Part shown: piece after piece, positions 36,510 through 48,540 of the stretch
Layout of the letters: each line of letters begins with the position of its first letter
How positions within the stretch are numbered: position 1 is the first letter of the stretch
NCBI GenBank assembly: GCA_029931535.1
Contig: JAQPZY010001498.1
Coordinates: 1,686,001-1,750,000, forward strand
Direction of reading: 5' to 3'
DNA: 64,000 bases
Source of the DNA: Margaritifera margaritifera
Taxonomy: Eukaryota > Mollusca > Bivalvia > Unionida > Margaritiferidae
Translations under genes and position numbers: made by a program
Notes under the pieces: generated by a model
What the model was told of the DNA's origin: nothing
Database searches by the model: none
Seen by the model: only the letters and a program-made list of their open reading frames with translations

Positions 36510-37103
36510 TTACATGTTATTAAATAATTGTGATCGTTTGTTAACATTTGTTGCGTTAATTTCTCATCTCTATTATTTACTATACTCAGATTTATGTCAA
36601 GATTCTTTATTTATGTTTTTAATGCTTGCATATATTTTTTGGGTGACAAAGCTTCAAAGTTCTGTGCATATTCAGTACTTGCAGAACCATGTTGAACACC
36701 CTAGAAATAGTGAGTGATCAACATGCCACCTATTTTGTGGACAAAGAACTTTACAGCATAATGGGCCAATTGTTAAGTTACCAAAAGTTGATTTTATATT
36801 TTCCGTTTTAGGCATATTTCAGTAAGTAATTAAGTTTTCATCCAGTTCAGCTTTATTTCCTGATTTCTGTTGCCTAACCACAAATGAAAATATCGGATAT
36901 TGAAATCTTTTCATCGGTTCAAAGTCACCATTTCTGGAGAGAGCAAAGCAAAGCAAAGTCTCTTGAATTGATCATTTTGGCAATATTTAATTTCCAGATG
37001 TTTTCAGCAGTCAGTGGTAGTGGCCACCATTTATCCCATTGGTATACCAATCTTAGATATTTTGCCTAGTACTTTCTCAAATCACATCATATGTGAAAAA
37101 ATA

Positions 37104-37270
37104 TATATTCCAGTAGATTAGACCCTGTTGAACCTAAATTTTCTTACTGTCTTTAACATTTTGCAATATTTATTTTCCAGAAGATTCCTGATGGTTCAAG
37201 TACGTTGTTGTTCCCATCAGAAACTAGGAATATCGATTCTTGATGTATATAAATTTTTATATATATTCCA
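37104..37270. repeat. Background repeat unit carrying the empty site
   Basis: 'tatattccag TA gattagaccctg' (TA at 37114-37115) is followed by 'aacctaaattttct' and 'caatatttattttc'. The same unit is repeated, split by the transposon, with its right part at 38874-39000. Confidence 0.75.
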
Positions 37271-37271
37271 G

Positions 37272-38875
37272 TACAGTACAGCTCATGCGATTTTTCGAAA
37301 CCTCATGCTTTGCGGTGGGAGACTTACCCCCCTCCACTTTCACTCTGTGATAACGCTCCACTGTGGAGGGATAAATACTTACAAATCACCACCATGCCTC
37401 AGCAGGCATGCCGATTGCAACTGCATCATGGAGGGGCTGGTCAGCATTACTGATTGACATTTAAACAGCCAGTGAAGGAAGAACACCCACGGAAAGACTG
37501 AGGCGTCAAGAGTGATATACATCTGGATACCATTTGAAGAATTAGTTGTCTTTATTTCAATAATAAATTTGGAAAGTAAAAAAATAATTTAAAAAGTCTT
37601 GTATATTCAGTCCATGTATATTTAGAAAAGGTTGATTGACTTCTTTTGCAATAATATTATGCTTTTACTTTAAATGTAGTCTGGTTATTCAGTATGATTC
37701 ACTTATCCCCTAGTACATTGTTTATTGTCAACATAATGACAAAGAAAACAAACCAGCAGAAGAGTTGCGGTTGTACTTTAAAGTTATCAGTTCGCACACG
37801 AAATTAACTCCTCATTAGCAAAGAAACCAAACCTTGTCTTGTGCTGGGTTTTAAGTTTGCACATGAGCATTTATCTTTGAAAAGTGCACATCTCAACCAA
37901 CATGTATCTAGGATGACTTTTGCAACGATTCGTGATTTTTTTTAAAAAAACCCACTACCTTGGTAATTAATACAAAATAACAGTTTAAATTAAAATAATG
38001 ATACAAAATCTTAATAATGCTTTTTTATAGCAATAATTTTTGCCTTTCCATGTTCATGCAGCAACTGACAGAACTATGCTTTCTCAAGCTGTAATTGACT
38101 CTCTCTAATGCTATGATTGGATGTCAGAAGATATTGTACATTATGTTAATGAGACATCATGCATGGTGAAACCATCGGAACTTGTACCATGTTGTTTCAC
38201 TTCAGTCAGCTATGAATGCAATTTTGTTATTATTTTGTTCGAGGTTTATTGTTCTTTTTACTGCAGGGAGTACATTATCACTGACTTTAATATGATCATT
38301 TAAAAGTATATTGTGCAGACTGAAAAAGAAATAAGGACATGAATGCATTGTTAGATTCCAATAACGTAGCATTGAAAAAAAATAATTAGATTCATTGTGC
38401 AAAATGTAGCATTAATACAGTTTGTGAGGCATTGTCATTATGTTAATATTATCTAAAATGTGATTTGGTATTATGTATCATACAGTATCTTCATTAGAAC
38501 TAGGAAATGTTTATAATTAACTGAATGATCACATTTTTTTCAGTATCAAAAAGTAAGCAAATTGCTCCCGAAAGAGATAACAATGTAGATAAATCGGTGC
38601 CTTTCTTTGTCTCTCTCTCTTTCTCAACCTCTTCAAAGTATGCTTGCAGGGGTCATAAACAGTAAAGCATGCACATATTATCAAGACCACGTCCACTCCA
38701 CGGTGGTGATCTGATGCGACTCCATGAGAAAGCATGATGTGCAGAGATATTCTCCACTTGTTGCCGCGGCAGCTCGGTCGGGATGCACAGAGAGATGGTG
38801 GAGGTTTTTTTCTTAATCCTCTCCACCTCCACCACGAAACATGGGGTTTCGAAAAATCGCATGAGCTGTACTGTA
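37272..38875. mobile_element. TA-flanked non-autonomous DNA transposon
   Basis: TA at 37272-37273 and 38874-38875. The inverted ends match over 29 bp, starting CAGTACAGCTCATGCGATTT. Length 1600 bp with no transposase frame. The TA duplication and 'CAGT' ends fit the Tc1/mariner/pogo group. The unit at 37104-37270 gives a natural pre-insertion site, tatattccag-TA-gattag. Confidence 0.88.
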
Positions 38876-39539
38876 GATTAGACACTGCTGAACCTAAATT
38901 TTCTATCCTGTCAGTAACATTTTACAATATTTATTTTCTGAATGCTTCCTGATGCATATTGTGTGTTGTGAAAGGTTCCCAATAGCAACTAGGAATACCC
39001 TCAAGAATAACAACCAACCTATTTTCGATAAGGGAAAAGAAGAAGACCTCAAGAGCTTCATGCAGGCATCACTCTATCTTCATTTTTTATAGACTTGTAT
39101 TTGTTTGGGATTGCTTTCAGATTTGCAATGGGATCTCAAAATTTGTTGTGTTTGTGTATAATTAGTGGGGATTTGAATCGCTGAGAAAAGTGAACAGATT
39201 GATATTCCACACTAAAAGTCTTTCCAGCAGTTTTTAAAAAAATGTATTTTAGAGATTTCCACCTGTCATTTTATTTGAAACATGAATTATTTCACAAAAA
39301 CTTAAACTTAAAAAATGTTAATGATACATGTGTGATCTTTTATACTCTTTATAGCATGCTTAACAACTAAGTGCCCCCACCCCCAATGTTTGTTACATCA
39401 TTTGTTTTGATTCACTTCTCAAACTTCATTCCACATTTTGGCATACAAATTTGTCCATACTTAGAAACAGCAAAAATCAAGGTTGGAAATATTGCAAAAT
39501 TCTGTTTTCCCAAATCACCACCATGATTATCAAAACCTC

Positions 39540-40616
39540 CTAAAATAATTTTTGACCTTTGCGAATTCAAAAAGTCCTCAACAAGTCCTCTCCTTTTTCA
39601 GAGTAAATTCAATGAAATCAGAGCCTCCTATTGTAGCCATACATCCTTGTATACAGACAGTTCGAAAGATGGAGTAAAGTCGGAGCTGCCATAGCGACAT
39701 CTCATGGCACCATCTCGAGCCAATTACTGGATAAAAGTTTTTATTACAGAAATTACAGTCATACTTGCAGCTTTGAACTGTATTGAAACCTCTCAAGAAA
39801 ACAAATTACATCATCTTTTCAGATTCCCTTTCCACATTGAAGGCCTTGCAGAATCTTAATTTTGATGACCCAGTAATATCCAAGATATTAGAGAAACATG
39901 ATGTTCTCATAAAGTCTGTTGGCTGCCTAGTCACATTGGCATAAAGATTAATGAAAGGGCAAATAAAGATGCCCTGCAGTCACCCATTTCCATTGTATAA
40001 ATCAGCATGTTTGTCATATTTGGCAAAATATGTGAAATGAATACTCCACAAACAAACTTAAGATCATCATACCCACTATAGGTGAGAGGTATCCCTGGTA
40101 TAGAACAAATCGGAGAGATGAGGTGTTGTTGTGCCGATCACGTATCATACACGCACCTGACTCGTGCATACCTCCAAAGGGTGAACATCAGCCAGAGTGT
40201 GTACCCTGACAGTGGAGCACATTCTTGTTGAGTGTATAGATTTCCACCCTGTGCGGCAGAAGTCTTTTGTCATGAACTGCTCAAAGAAACTGAACAAGGA
40301 TGTACCACCCGAGAAAATCTTTTAAGGAGTGTGGTTTATACAAGAAATTGTAATCATTTTATAAGGATTTTAAATGTGTTATCTTTATCTGTTATTTTAT
40401 ATACATTTTACAGAATTTACATCTTTATGTTTTATATTGTATCTTGTTGTGCTTAGTTATACATTTTTTTGGAAAACTTTATCATCATAATTTGTATGCA
40501 GTTCATTTTTACATTTTTGGAACATTACCTTTTGTTGGCACTACATAGCCACTTTTGTGCTGAGGTGCTGTAAAGCTCGGCTACATACATACATACATAC
40601 ATACATACGTACATAG
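39540..40616 (+). mobile_element. LINE 3' region with RNase H remnant and (ACAT)n tail
   Basis: Broken frames encode an RNase H start, 'YTDSSKDGVKSGAA' (about 39650), and a C-terminal segment 'TVEHILVEC' (40212-40240). This order is typical of LINEs that carry RNase H. The 3' UTR matches 1800-2065. It ends in about eight ACAT repeats (40583-40616), a microsatellite tail in place of poly(A). 5' truncated. Confidence 0.75.
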
Positions 40617-40879
40617 TTCATTGTTCGATATATTATCCATGGCAAAAGTATATGGCAGAGCAACATCAATGCTACATAGAAAATGCAAATTTTTTGAGAA
40701 ATTTGCAGAAACTTAATTGAGCTTTCTAAAAGCTGCTTTAGACTTGTAATGAATTTTTATAGATTTTTCCTTCAAAGTTAATGAGTGCCAATTTAGGACA
40801 AAAATCATAAAGATGTTTTTATTGTAAGCAACAAATATATCTTAAACATTTTTCCATTTAGCTCAAGTGGTCATGGAAC

Positions 40880-41350
40880 AAGTTTGTTATTGCTCTAGTT
40901 GGTCCTAGATGAAAATGGTGCTGCTCAGAGATCCAATATGGCCACTATAGCAGCCGTCTTGATCTTGAAAATCTTGTTATTGTTACTCCTAAATGGATGG
41001 TCATATCACCACAGGGTTTTCACTAAAAGACTTCTTATGATGTCTAGTTGGTCCTAAATGAAAATGGTGCCAATCTGATATCCAATATCGCCACCACAAC
41101 AGCCATCTTGAAAATCTCGTTATTGCTACTCCTTCTGAATGGAAAGTCATATCGACATGGGGATTTTCACCAGAGGACTTCTTATGATGTCAAGTTGGTT
41201 TTAATTAAAAATGTGTCACAATCTATTTTACAATATGGCCACCTCACCAGTCATTTTGAAAAGAACTTGTTATCACTTCTCCTGCTGAATGGATGCATTA
41301 TCTCCATGGGGTTTTCAATGCTCGGACATCCAATATATTAAAAATCTTAT
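40880..41350. repeat. Diverged 140-150 bp repeat units
   Basis: Three to four units with 'agttggtcctaaatgaaaat', 'aatatggccac', 'cagccatcttgaaaatc' and 'gaatggatggtcatatc'. The same family is at 44130-44350 and 62960-63720. Confidence 0.75.
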
Positions 41351-41935
41351 CACTACTCCTGAATGGATGGTCATATGGGCACAGACAACTAATTCAGTTC
41401 CCATATGATAGATGATAACGTTAATATTTGGCCAAATTACTCTACTTTTTTGGTAAGTCTGACAAATTATGCTTACATCCTTTGAATGATCTATCCAAGA
41501 GGAAACTTAAAACAATGAAAATTAACCAGATATCAACATGGATTCATAGAGAGAGGTCGATGATGCAGCGCTTTACGGTGGAGAGAGCATGGAGGGGATT
41601 AATTGCCCCATTGTGATGGATATAGAAACAATAATATCATGTGAACTGTAGGGTAATATAGACTCTTCCTTGTAACCTGAATACAGCTAGTGGGGGAGAG
41701 GGGTAGGCCAATTTTTTTAAAAAGTTTGGATATTTATGATGTCTTCTATCTCTCCTTTTGAAATTTGTCAGACCCTAACCCAAGTTTCACTTAGTAAAAT
41801 CTTGCAGAAAGTCAAGTTGGACTTTCTGGACCAAGTTTGAACAATTGTCTGCTTTGCTGCAGTTTCTAATATTCTTTTATATTTTCCATGCTTCATTTCA
41901 CTTTCAGTCTGACAGCTGATAATTTTTTTTTAGAT

Positions 41936-42210
41936 ATGGGTCGGTCAAGGTCTCGTTCCCGCAGTAATAGTAGAAGCCGTTACAGCCGCAGCAGAAGTTA
42001 TAGTAGAAGCCGAAGTTCAAGTCCTGAAGGGCATCGTATTCATGTTGCTGACCTTGGGCTTGATCCATCTAAATCTGAAGTTGAGAGGCAGTTTGAAAAA
42101 TTTGGTCCACTAATCGAAGTTTGGGTGGCTAGGAATCCACCATGCTTTGCATTTGTGGTATATAAGTATAAAGAAGATTCTGAAAAAGCAATTCAGGACA
42201 TGGATGGAAA
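41936..42210 (+). CDS. Small SR splicing-factor paralogue, exon 1 (RS + RRM)
   Basis: First coding exon of a second SR-type RNA-binding protein. The ATG at 41936 is two bases after a 'tttttttttag' acceptor, which is preferred over an upstream in-frame ATG at 41888 that would lie inside the pyrimidine tract. Residues 1-29 are an RS-rich stretch (GRSRSRSRSNSRSRYSRSRS and on). The RRM follows: RNP2 RIHVADL, VWVARNP, RNP1 CFAFVVYKY. The exon ends GGAAA|GTAAGA, a phase-2 donor at the same RRM position as in the minus-strand SR gene. The product is nuclear by family. The RS block before the RRM is unusual, since typical SR proteins carry it at the C-terminus. Confidence 0.9.
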
Positions 42211-42493
42211 GTAAGACTAAAACTTACAATTTTTTTTTCTTAACTAAAAATATATTCTTGCAAAAATTGTGATTTACAGAATATTCCAAAGGTTCCAAGA
42301 CCCATCAGAAATCCAGCATTCTCCAATTTTCTCTGGGAGCAAATCTAACTTGCAAACGAATTCAAAAAATATCTCTACTTATCACTTTTGTTTCCCATGT
42401 TGAGCTCCCAGTAGTATCATCAAAGTGTGGATATATTCAATGCAGTCAACATACCATCTATACTTGCTTGGAATTCGAGTCCAACTGGAAACT

Positions 42494-42631
42494 GCATAGA
42501 CCCAGATTTGCCATCGCATAATGCACTGGCAGATCTGGTTCTATGCAGTTCGTTAGCAGTAATCAGTAGAACAAACAACATAACCCTAATCTGAGAGTGC
42601 ATTATGCTACAGCAGATCGGGGTCTATGTTG
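42494..42631. repeat. Inverted repeat in the SR intron
   Basis: 'gcatagacccagatttgcca' (42494-42513) continues to 42537 and pairs with 42588-42631 (cagatcggggtctatgttg). Related single blocks recur at 45335-45380 and 45421-45460, so this looks like a small dispersed element. Confidence 0.6.
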
Positions 42632-42690
42632 TTCACTGTTGGACTTATAAGTGAATATAGAGGGTATATATTAATTCCTATCCCTTGCCC

Positions 42691-43097
42691 TAGCTGGCTT
42701 TACTGCCATATCTTGTCTAGCTGGCTTTACTGCCATATCTTGTCTAGCTGGCTTTACTGTCATATCTTGTCTAGCTGGCTTTACTGCCATATCTTGTCTA
42801 GCTGGCTTTACTGCCATATCTTGTCTTGCTGGCTTTACTGCCATATCTTGTCTAGCTGGCTTTACTGCCATATCTTGTCTAGCTGGCTTTACTGCCATAT
42901 CTTTTCTAGCTGGCTTTACTGCCGTATCTTGTCTAGCTGGCTTTACTGTCATATCTTGTCTAGCTGGCTTTACTGCCATATCTTGTCTAGCTGGCTTTAC
43001 TGCCATATCTTGTCTAGCTGACTTTACTGCCATATCTTGTCTAGCTGGCTTTACTGCCATATCTTGTCTAGCTGGGGCTTTACTGCCATATCTTGTC
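42691..43097. repeat. 27 bp minisatellite, 15 copies
   Basis: The unit is TAGCTGGCTTTACTGCCATA plus TCTTGTC. It is nearly perfect, with scattered point changes and one +2 bp unit near 43072. Because 27 is a multiple of three, it stays open on both strands and mimics a repeat protein. It sits in an SR gene intron and is best read as non-coding. Confidence 0.96.
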
Positions 43098-43959
43098 CAT
43101 TGTCTTGTAGTCAAGAATGTGGTAAGTAAGCAGCAATATATACACAGACATATTGTTTACCAGTTAGGCCTACTACATCAGTGCAATTGAGAGTCACGTG
43201 ATCACACTGAATGAGTGGAATCAGCATAGCATGTCATAAATAGCAGCAGTTTATATGGATGCAATTCCTGGCTCGTTTTCTGTTTCTGCCAGTTTGCTAA
43301 TAATATCAACTGTGATCACATAATAGATATCTTTGATTTTTTTCATCTGCCAATTTTTCACTGCAGATATTGTCATAATCCTAATTCTTGTGAGAAAAAT
43401 ATTGCACATGCTATATATAACTGATTCGTGGCAGATAGTTTCAAGTTTACCATGCCTAAGCATAAGGCAGAAAATGATGGACAAGGGGGAAACGATAGCC
43501 AGTATCAGGATCTATGCTAGGAAGCCTGATTGTGGGAAGCATGCTAATTTCTAAAAATTAGCATGACTGCACATAATCCACTCAACATAGACAATACAAT
43601 TTTTGTACATTTTCCATTTTTGTTTTAATAAAACCTTGTTTATTTATTAGACAAAAATCTCTTTACATGCACAAATGAAATTAATAGGGATGTTTGTATT
43701 CATAATTATGTACATGATCAAATTAGATATTTATGCCATTTTTTACCATTTTTGTCGAGGCCACGTTAGTGGGATGCAAGCCATAGCAGTCACTTTTCCA
43801 CAAGCAGCAGCTTTGTCAGCATCATGAATAAATAGTATGTTATTTTTTGGGATTGAAGTTTTTTTGCTTGTGTGCACGTTTCCTAAACTCCTTGATCCTT
43901 ATCATACTTGGCATTTAATCATTACGAAGCTAAGACAATTCATTTTGCAATATAGATTG

Positions 43960-44460
43960 AGGTCAAGGTCACAGTTGGAGAAAATTTGCATTAAGGTTCA
44001 AGTTTTTAGCTTTACTGGTCATAGACCAGAAGAACTTATGGAATGGCCTGTCATCCATCTATTAGCACAAGTTTTTTTTTATCTCTACACCCCTAAACTA
44101 CTTGGAGGATTGCGATGAAACTTGACACACACATTCCCAAGGTCTAGTTGGTCCTGAATGCTCAGGCATCCAATATGGCCACTATATATAGCAGCCATCT
44201 TGAAAACTTGCTATTGCTACTGCTCCTGAATGGATGGTCATATCAACATGCTTTTTCACTAAAAGACTTCTTATGATGTCTAGTTAGTCCTAAATGAAAA
44301 TGGTGCCAGTCTGAAGTCCAATATAAAATCTTGTCATTCAAGAATATCAGAGATTGTTTCAACACTCGGCAGTTGAAAAGAAGAATTGGTCTGATCTTGA
44401 ATTCTTGGAAATTCTTTTCCTACAGTAGAGCATCAGTCCCTTTGAGGGACTCTTGTTTCC
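43960..44460. repeat. Bivalve-type diverged repeat block
   Basis: Starts 'ctttactggtcatagaccag' and ends 'agggactcttgtttcctttg'. It contains a copy of the 'agttggtcctgaatg ... cagccatcttgaaaac' unit. A related start occurs at 45095 (ctctactggtcatagatca). No exon was recognised between 43100 and 45180. Confidence 0.6.
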
Positions 44461-45180
44461 TTTGCTTACATCCTAAACCCATCGATAGATTCTCATCATA
44501 TTTGGTATGAATCATTTTGAAGCAAAGATAATTGATTCTACACACACCTGCTTGCCGCTATGATCTTGTCAAGGTCACAGTCATAGAAAATTTGCATTAG
44601 GTTTTAGTTTAAGCATTTTCTTTTGCTTATTTTCCTAAACCTCTTCATTGATTTTCTTTATCATTAGGATGAATCATTATGAAGCTACAGTAATTCATTC
44701 TGTGACATGCACACTCAACAATTTGACCTTGGGGTTTACATCATTGCATTGACTTGGGGGATCAACATGCAGGCTGAGGACTTATTTATTATTTCTTGAA
44801 CTTTTTTTGGACTTTTTTGTCTGCAGTGGGATGTTTTATGAACACAAGTCTGGTTTATGCTTCAGTCCATTGAAAATGTCAAAGTTTTTAACTTTTACTG
44901 ATTTTTTTGTGATACGATCTGAAACCTTTGTGACAAGTTCCAATGTGGACTTAATGCCTTTGTAATTTCATCATCTTGCATCTACATACACACAAACATA
45001 TATAGAGAGATATGAGCTGTGATGTAAGAAAATATCCCTTTAAGCATAAAATTGACAGTTAAAGATTTTTTGTATTTAATTTTTTTTTTTATATCTCTAC
45101 TGGTCATAGATCACAAGAGGTTATGGGATGGCATGTTGTCTGTCATCCATTGTTTGATGTCCATTGTCTGTCCATCCATT

Positions 45181-45299
<119 letters not shown>

Positions 45300-45334
45300 C
45301 TGCTAGTATTGTATAACACTTTAAGTAGTTTAAA

Positions 45335-45460
45335 ACATAGACCCAGATATGTCATCACATAATGCATTGGCAGATGATGTGTGTAAGGCTGTGTGCTTAC
45401 AATGGTAGATAGATTAAAAAGCATAGACCCTGATATACTGGGGCATTATGTGGCAGATTA
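45335..45460. repeat. Two direct copies of the 'catagaccc' block
   Basis: 'acatagacccagatatgtca' at 45335 and 'gcatagaccctgatatactg' at 45421, both followed by a 'cat(a/t)atg' and 'ggcagat' block. They are homologous to the inverted repeat at 42494-42631. Confidence 0.5.
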
Positions 45461-45690
45461 TTGTTTATTACATAACAACTGTTATTTACATTATCATACC
45501 CATATCATAATTTTTATATATGTAACACATGTAATAACACCTCATGACATCATAAATGACATCTTAACATCATGGAAAGGAAATCCGTAATGACTGAGGC
45601 ATCCAAATGTATTTCAGAGTCATTTCACTACACTATTCTGTGGTTTCATGAAATAAAATCTGTATTTTTCATCATTGGATAAATTGACTG

Positions 45691-45822
45691 TTACATTCAT
45701 GCTCATTTCCAATGAAATTTACGAAACTTTGAATACTTTCAATCTTTTGCTTACAAAGGCTTACAAAAGACAGAAATTTTTCAACAAGTTTCATAAATTT
45801 CATTTGAAATGAACAGTGATGT
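45691..45822. repeat. Inverted repeat just upstream of the zinc-knuckle exon
   Basis: 'gctcatttccaatgaaattt' (45701-45720) continues to 45731 and pairs with 45785-45814 (aaatttcatttgaaatgaac). It is about 90 bp before the acceptor at 45903. Confidence 0.6.
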
Positions 45823-45903
45823 AAGATCCTCAGTTTATGTGTCTTGCAAATTGTTACTGGTTATGCATGAGGAAATACGATAACAAACAAGTCTTCATTT
45901 CAG

Positions 45904-46084
45904 GGTGATAGGTGGTAGCAGAATTAGAGTGTCTTATGCAAGGCCAAGGACAAAGGGCAGAAGGAGAAGAGGTTTTGACCCAAATTTACGATGCTACCAA
46001 TGTGGCGAGCGAGGTCATTTTTCTCGGGATTGTGATGAAATATGGAGACAACGTCGCAAAAATCGGGAGAGGGAGCGGAGGTAG
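45904..46084 (+). CDS. Small SR splicing-factor paralogue, exon 2 (zinc knuckle, stop)
   Basis: Second coding exon, after a 'tcttcatttcag' acceptor. It completes the RRM (VIGGSRIRVSYA), then a basic linker and the knuckle CYQCGERGHFSRDC (C-x2-C-x4-H-x4-C), then an Arg-rich tail ending at TAG 46082-46084. Together with 41936-42210 this gives 151 aa in the order RS, RRM, CCHC. There is no long C-terminal RS domain, so it is much shorter than SRSF7. A weak donor (GAG|GTAGTT at 46080) overlaps the stop, so a spliced longer isoform is possible. A downstream AATAAA at 46749 supports ending here. Confidence 0.88.
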
Positions 46085-46748
46085 TTTAGTTGTAATGTCA
46101 TGTTATAACCATTGGTTTAGGTATTCTTTCTTGATGGACTTAGATACCCAAAAGTATAAACTATTTTCAAGAATGTAACCAAATCTAAAACATAGTTCAT
46201 GTGTCTGATTTATTACAGATCTTATATTAATTTTCATACTGGTTAATTTCTTCTCTTTTTTTAAAATTATAAATACAGACATTATATCAGATGAATGATT
46301 TTTGTTTATGGTGCTTTTGTTTAGAATGTTGTGATTTGATATATCAGTCAGTATGTGCATGTAATAGTCATTATGTTTTGGATCTTTTAGCTTAAATTCT
46401 TTTACTATTTTCACTTTGCTGATGCATGTTCTTTTACATGTGCTGTCAACTCTGCTATAATTTTGTTTATTACTACAACATGGCTTTCCTAGAAGCAGAA
46501 AACTTGCATCTCTAACTCAAGCTAATCTTCAGTTACCCCTCATCAGAAAGCTTTGGAGTTTCCAGGACTTGTGTAAATTTTATTGCTATGTTCTCCACAA
46601 GAAGGTTCCTATAATTTTAGCACCAGGACCCCTCATTTAAAAAGCTCTGGACTGGATCCCATAAACTTTTAATCTATGGAATAACTGGGCTTCTAGCAAT
46701 GTTTACTTTGGAGGTCTTCTGAATTGCTTGTTTGTTATCTTATGGCTC

Positions 46749-46754
46749 AATAAA
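46749..46754 (+). terminator. Polyadenylation signal of the plus-strand SR gene
   Basis: AATAAA 665 bp after the TAG. The sequence between is AT-rich 3' UTR-like. An 'acttcttgtgttag|ACACAG'-type acceptor further on (about 46835) could belong to an alternative last exon, but nothing else supports it. Confidence 0.5.
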
Positions 46755-47419
46755 GCCACCACAAAGAAAGTTTTTGACCTTTAATTATTTTGATAGTCAA
46801 GTAATCTTTTTCTTCTTGTGTTAGACACAGCATGGGCTATTCCAAAATCAAAGTTGGTGGAGAACAGTTACAGTTTCGAAGTTATGCATCTAATGTGAAG
46901 CAATTTATTGTTCTGATTTCGGTTTTAAAGGTATTCCCTGTAACACTTTAATTTTGAACATTAAGCCTGAAACCCAGAAGAGGTTTGTGGTGGGATGTTT
47001 TAAAGATATTAGCTTTCTACATTCTTTTTTTTTTGTTTCTGTATAAGGAATCCATGAACTGTGACATTAATTGAAGAGAATTGTTAAGTCATGTTCAGAT
47101 ACCACAAAGTACACAGTTGTGGTATTATATGATTCATGCACACAAATAAAAATATAATGTCACTTTCTTTCAGTTTTTAAAACTTCTTTTTGTTGAAGTG
47201 ACTTTCAAAACCTAGAGAGACACTGCTTCCAGACTTTAGCCTTACCCTTCGAGATAGCTTAGAACATATTTTCGGGGTTATCAAGTTTTGGAGCCTTTGT
47301 TTAGTTGAGCTGTAGTTTTTTTTTTTTTTTTTTTTTGTAAATTGTATCAAATTAAAGTTATGCATGTATTCACTCCCCATTTATCTTTATAGGGTGTAAT
47401 TTTGTGTGCATGGCTGGAT

Positions 47420-48120
47420 TTTTAGCTCACCTGGTCAAATGATCTTGTGGTATGGCTCTTCATCCATGTTCAGTAATCCATTATGCATCCATCAACAATT
47501 GCTGTTTTCAACTTCTTCTCAAACACTTTTTATCTAGTTTCAACCAAACTTGGCAGGCAGCATCCTGGCATTAAGGCCTTTCTGGTTTGTACAAATGGTG
47601 CTAATCTGCCTGATATGGCTACCGTTATTGCAAAAGAAAATCTTTACACAACTTCTTCCAGAAAACTGCTTATCAGAATTTTGCTTAATTTGACAAAAAG
47701 TTTTCTGGCATAGAGAGCTTTCAGATTTGTTCAAATGAGGCTTGATCCACCATCAAATATGGTTGTCGTTACTAAAAATAAAAAACCTTTAAACTACTTC
47801 TTCAAAAATCACAAAATAGAATTTGACCAAATTTGACGGAAAGCATCCTGTCATAGAGGGCTTTCAATTTTATACAAATTATGCCATTAAAAAAAAACGT
47901 GGCCACATTTACTTTATTTGTAAAAATCCTTAAATGACTTCATTTCAGAAACTGCATTCTGTCATAAAGGCCTTACAAGTTTGTACAAATTATACTGATT
48001 CTCCATCAAACTCGGTTCTCAACATAATTTTGCTATTAGGAGTCCAGGATGCTCAGCTTGCAGAAATCAAGGTTCCCCTGCCAATTATAAGAGTCACAAC
48101 CTCAACCTCAACCTAGAGGG
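47420..48120. repeat. Diverged repeat array, about 125 bp units
   Basis: Opens 'tttttagctcacctggtcaa'. About five units follow with 'aaccaaacttgg', 'catcctggcat', 'ggcctttc.ggtttgtacaaat' and 'caccatcaaa.atgg'. An isolated related unit is at 51640-51850. The stretch 48121-48540 shows nothing further. Confidence 0.65.
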
Positions 48121-48540
48121 TCCCCAACTTTGCTAATGACTACTTTTAAACCTTTTTAAAAAAATGTGTATTTATCAATTATTAATTTATGATGCATAGG
48201 TAGATAGATAAGGACTGTTCCAATAATACATACTTGGGACCCAGGGGAGGCACTTTCAATGTGGTGTAGTCATTCATAGATGCAATTTAGAATTTTTTGT
48301 CATATTGAACTTTTTGAGTAATTAGAGTACGGTACCCAGACACATATTTAAAAAAAACTGCCCTCCCTGGGTGCCTTGTATGTTTAAATGGAACAGCTCT
48401 AGGTGGTTATGGAAAGCAATAGGTATCATAGAAGGGTCAATCTCACACATGGTTGCGCACACACACACACATTTGACATTTTAAGTCTTAAAGACAATAC
48501 ATTTTTTTAAAGTTTTATGCCTATTTAAAACATTTGGTTT

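Noticed and set aside
38529..38952. Overlapping frames up to 118 codons on both strands
   Set aside because: They lie at the end of the TA-flanked non-autonomous element and show no domain or splice context.
42691..43097. CRISPR-like array
   Set aside because: The repeats are contiguous with no spacers, and the genome is eukaryotic.
42626..43114. Apparent repeat proteins on both strands
   Set aside because: They are translations of the 27 bp minisatellite, open only because the unit is a multiple of three.
46802..46960. Possible extra exon after 'cttgtgttag' with a short MGYSKIKVGG-type frame
   Set aside because: No donor/acceptor partner with matching phase is convincing, and an AATAAA precedes it. 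Left unannotated.
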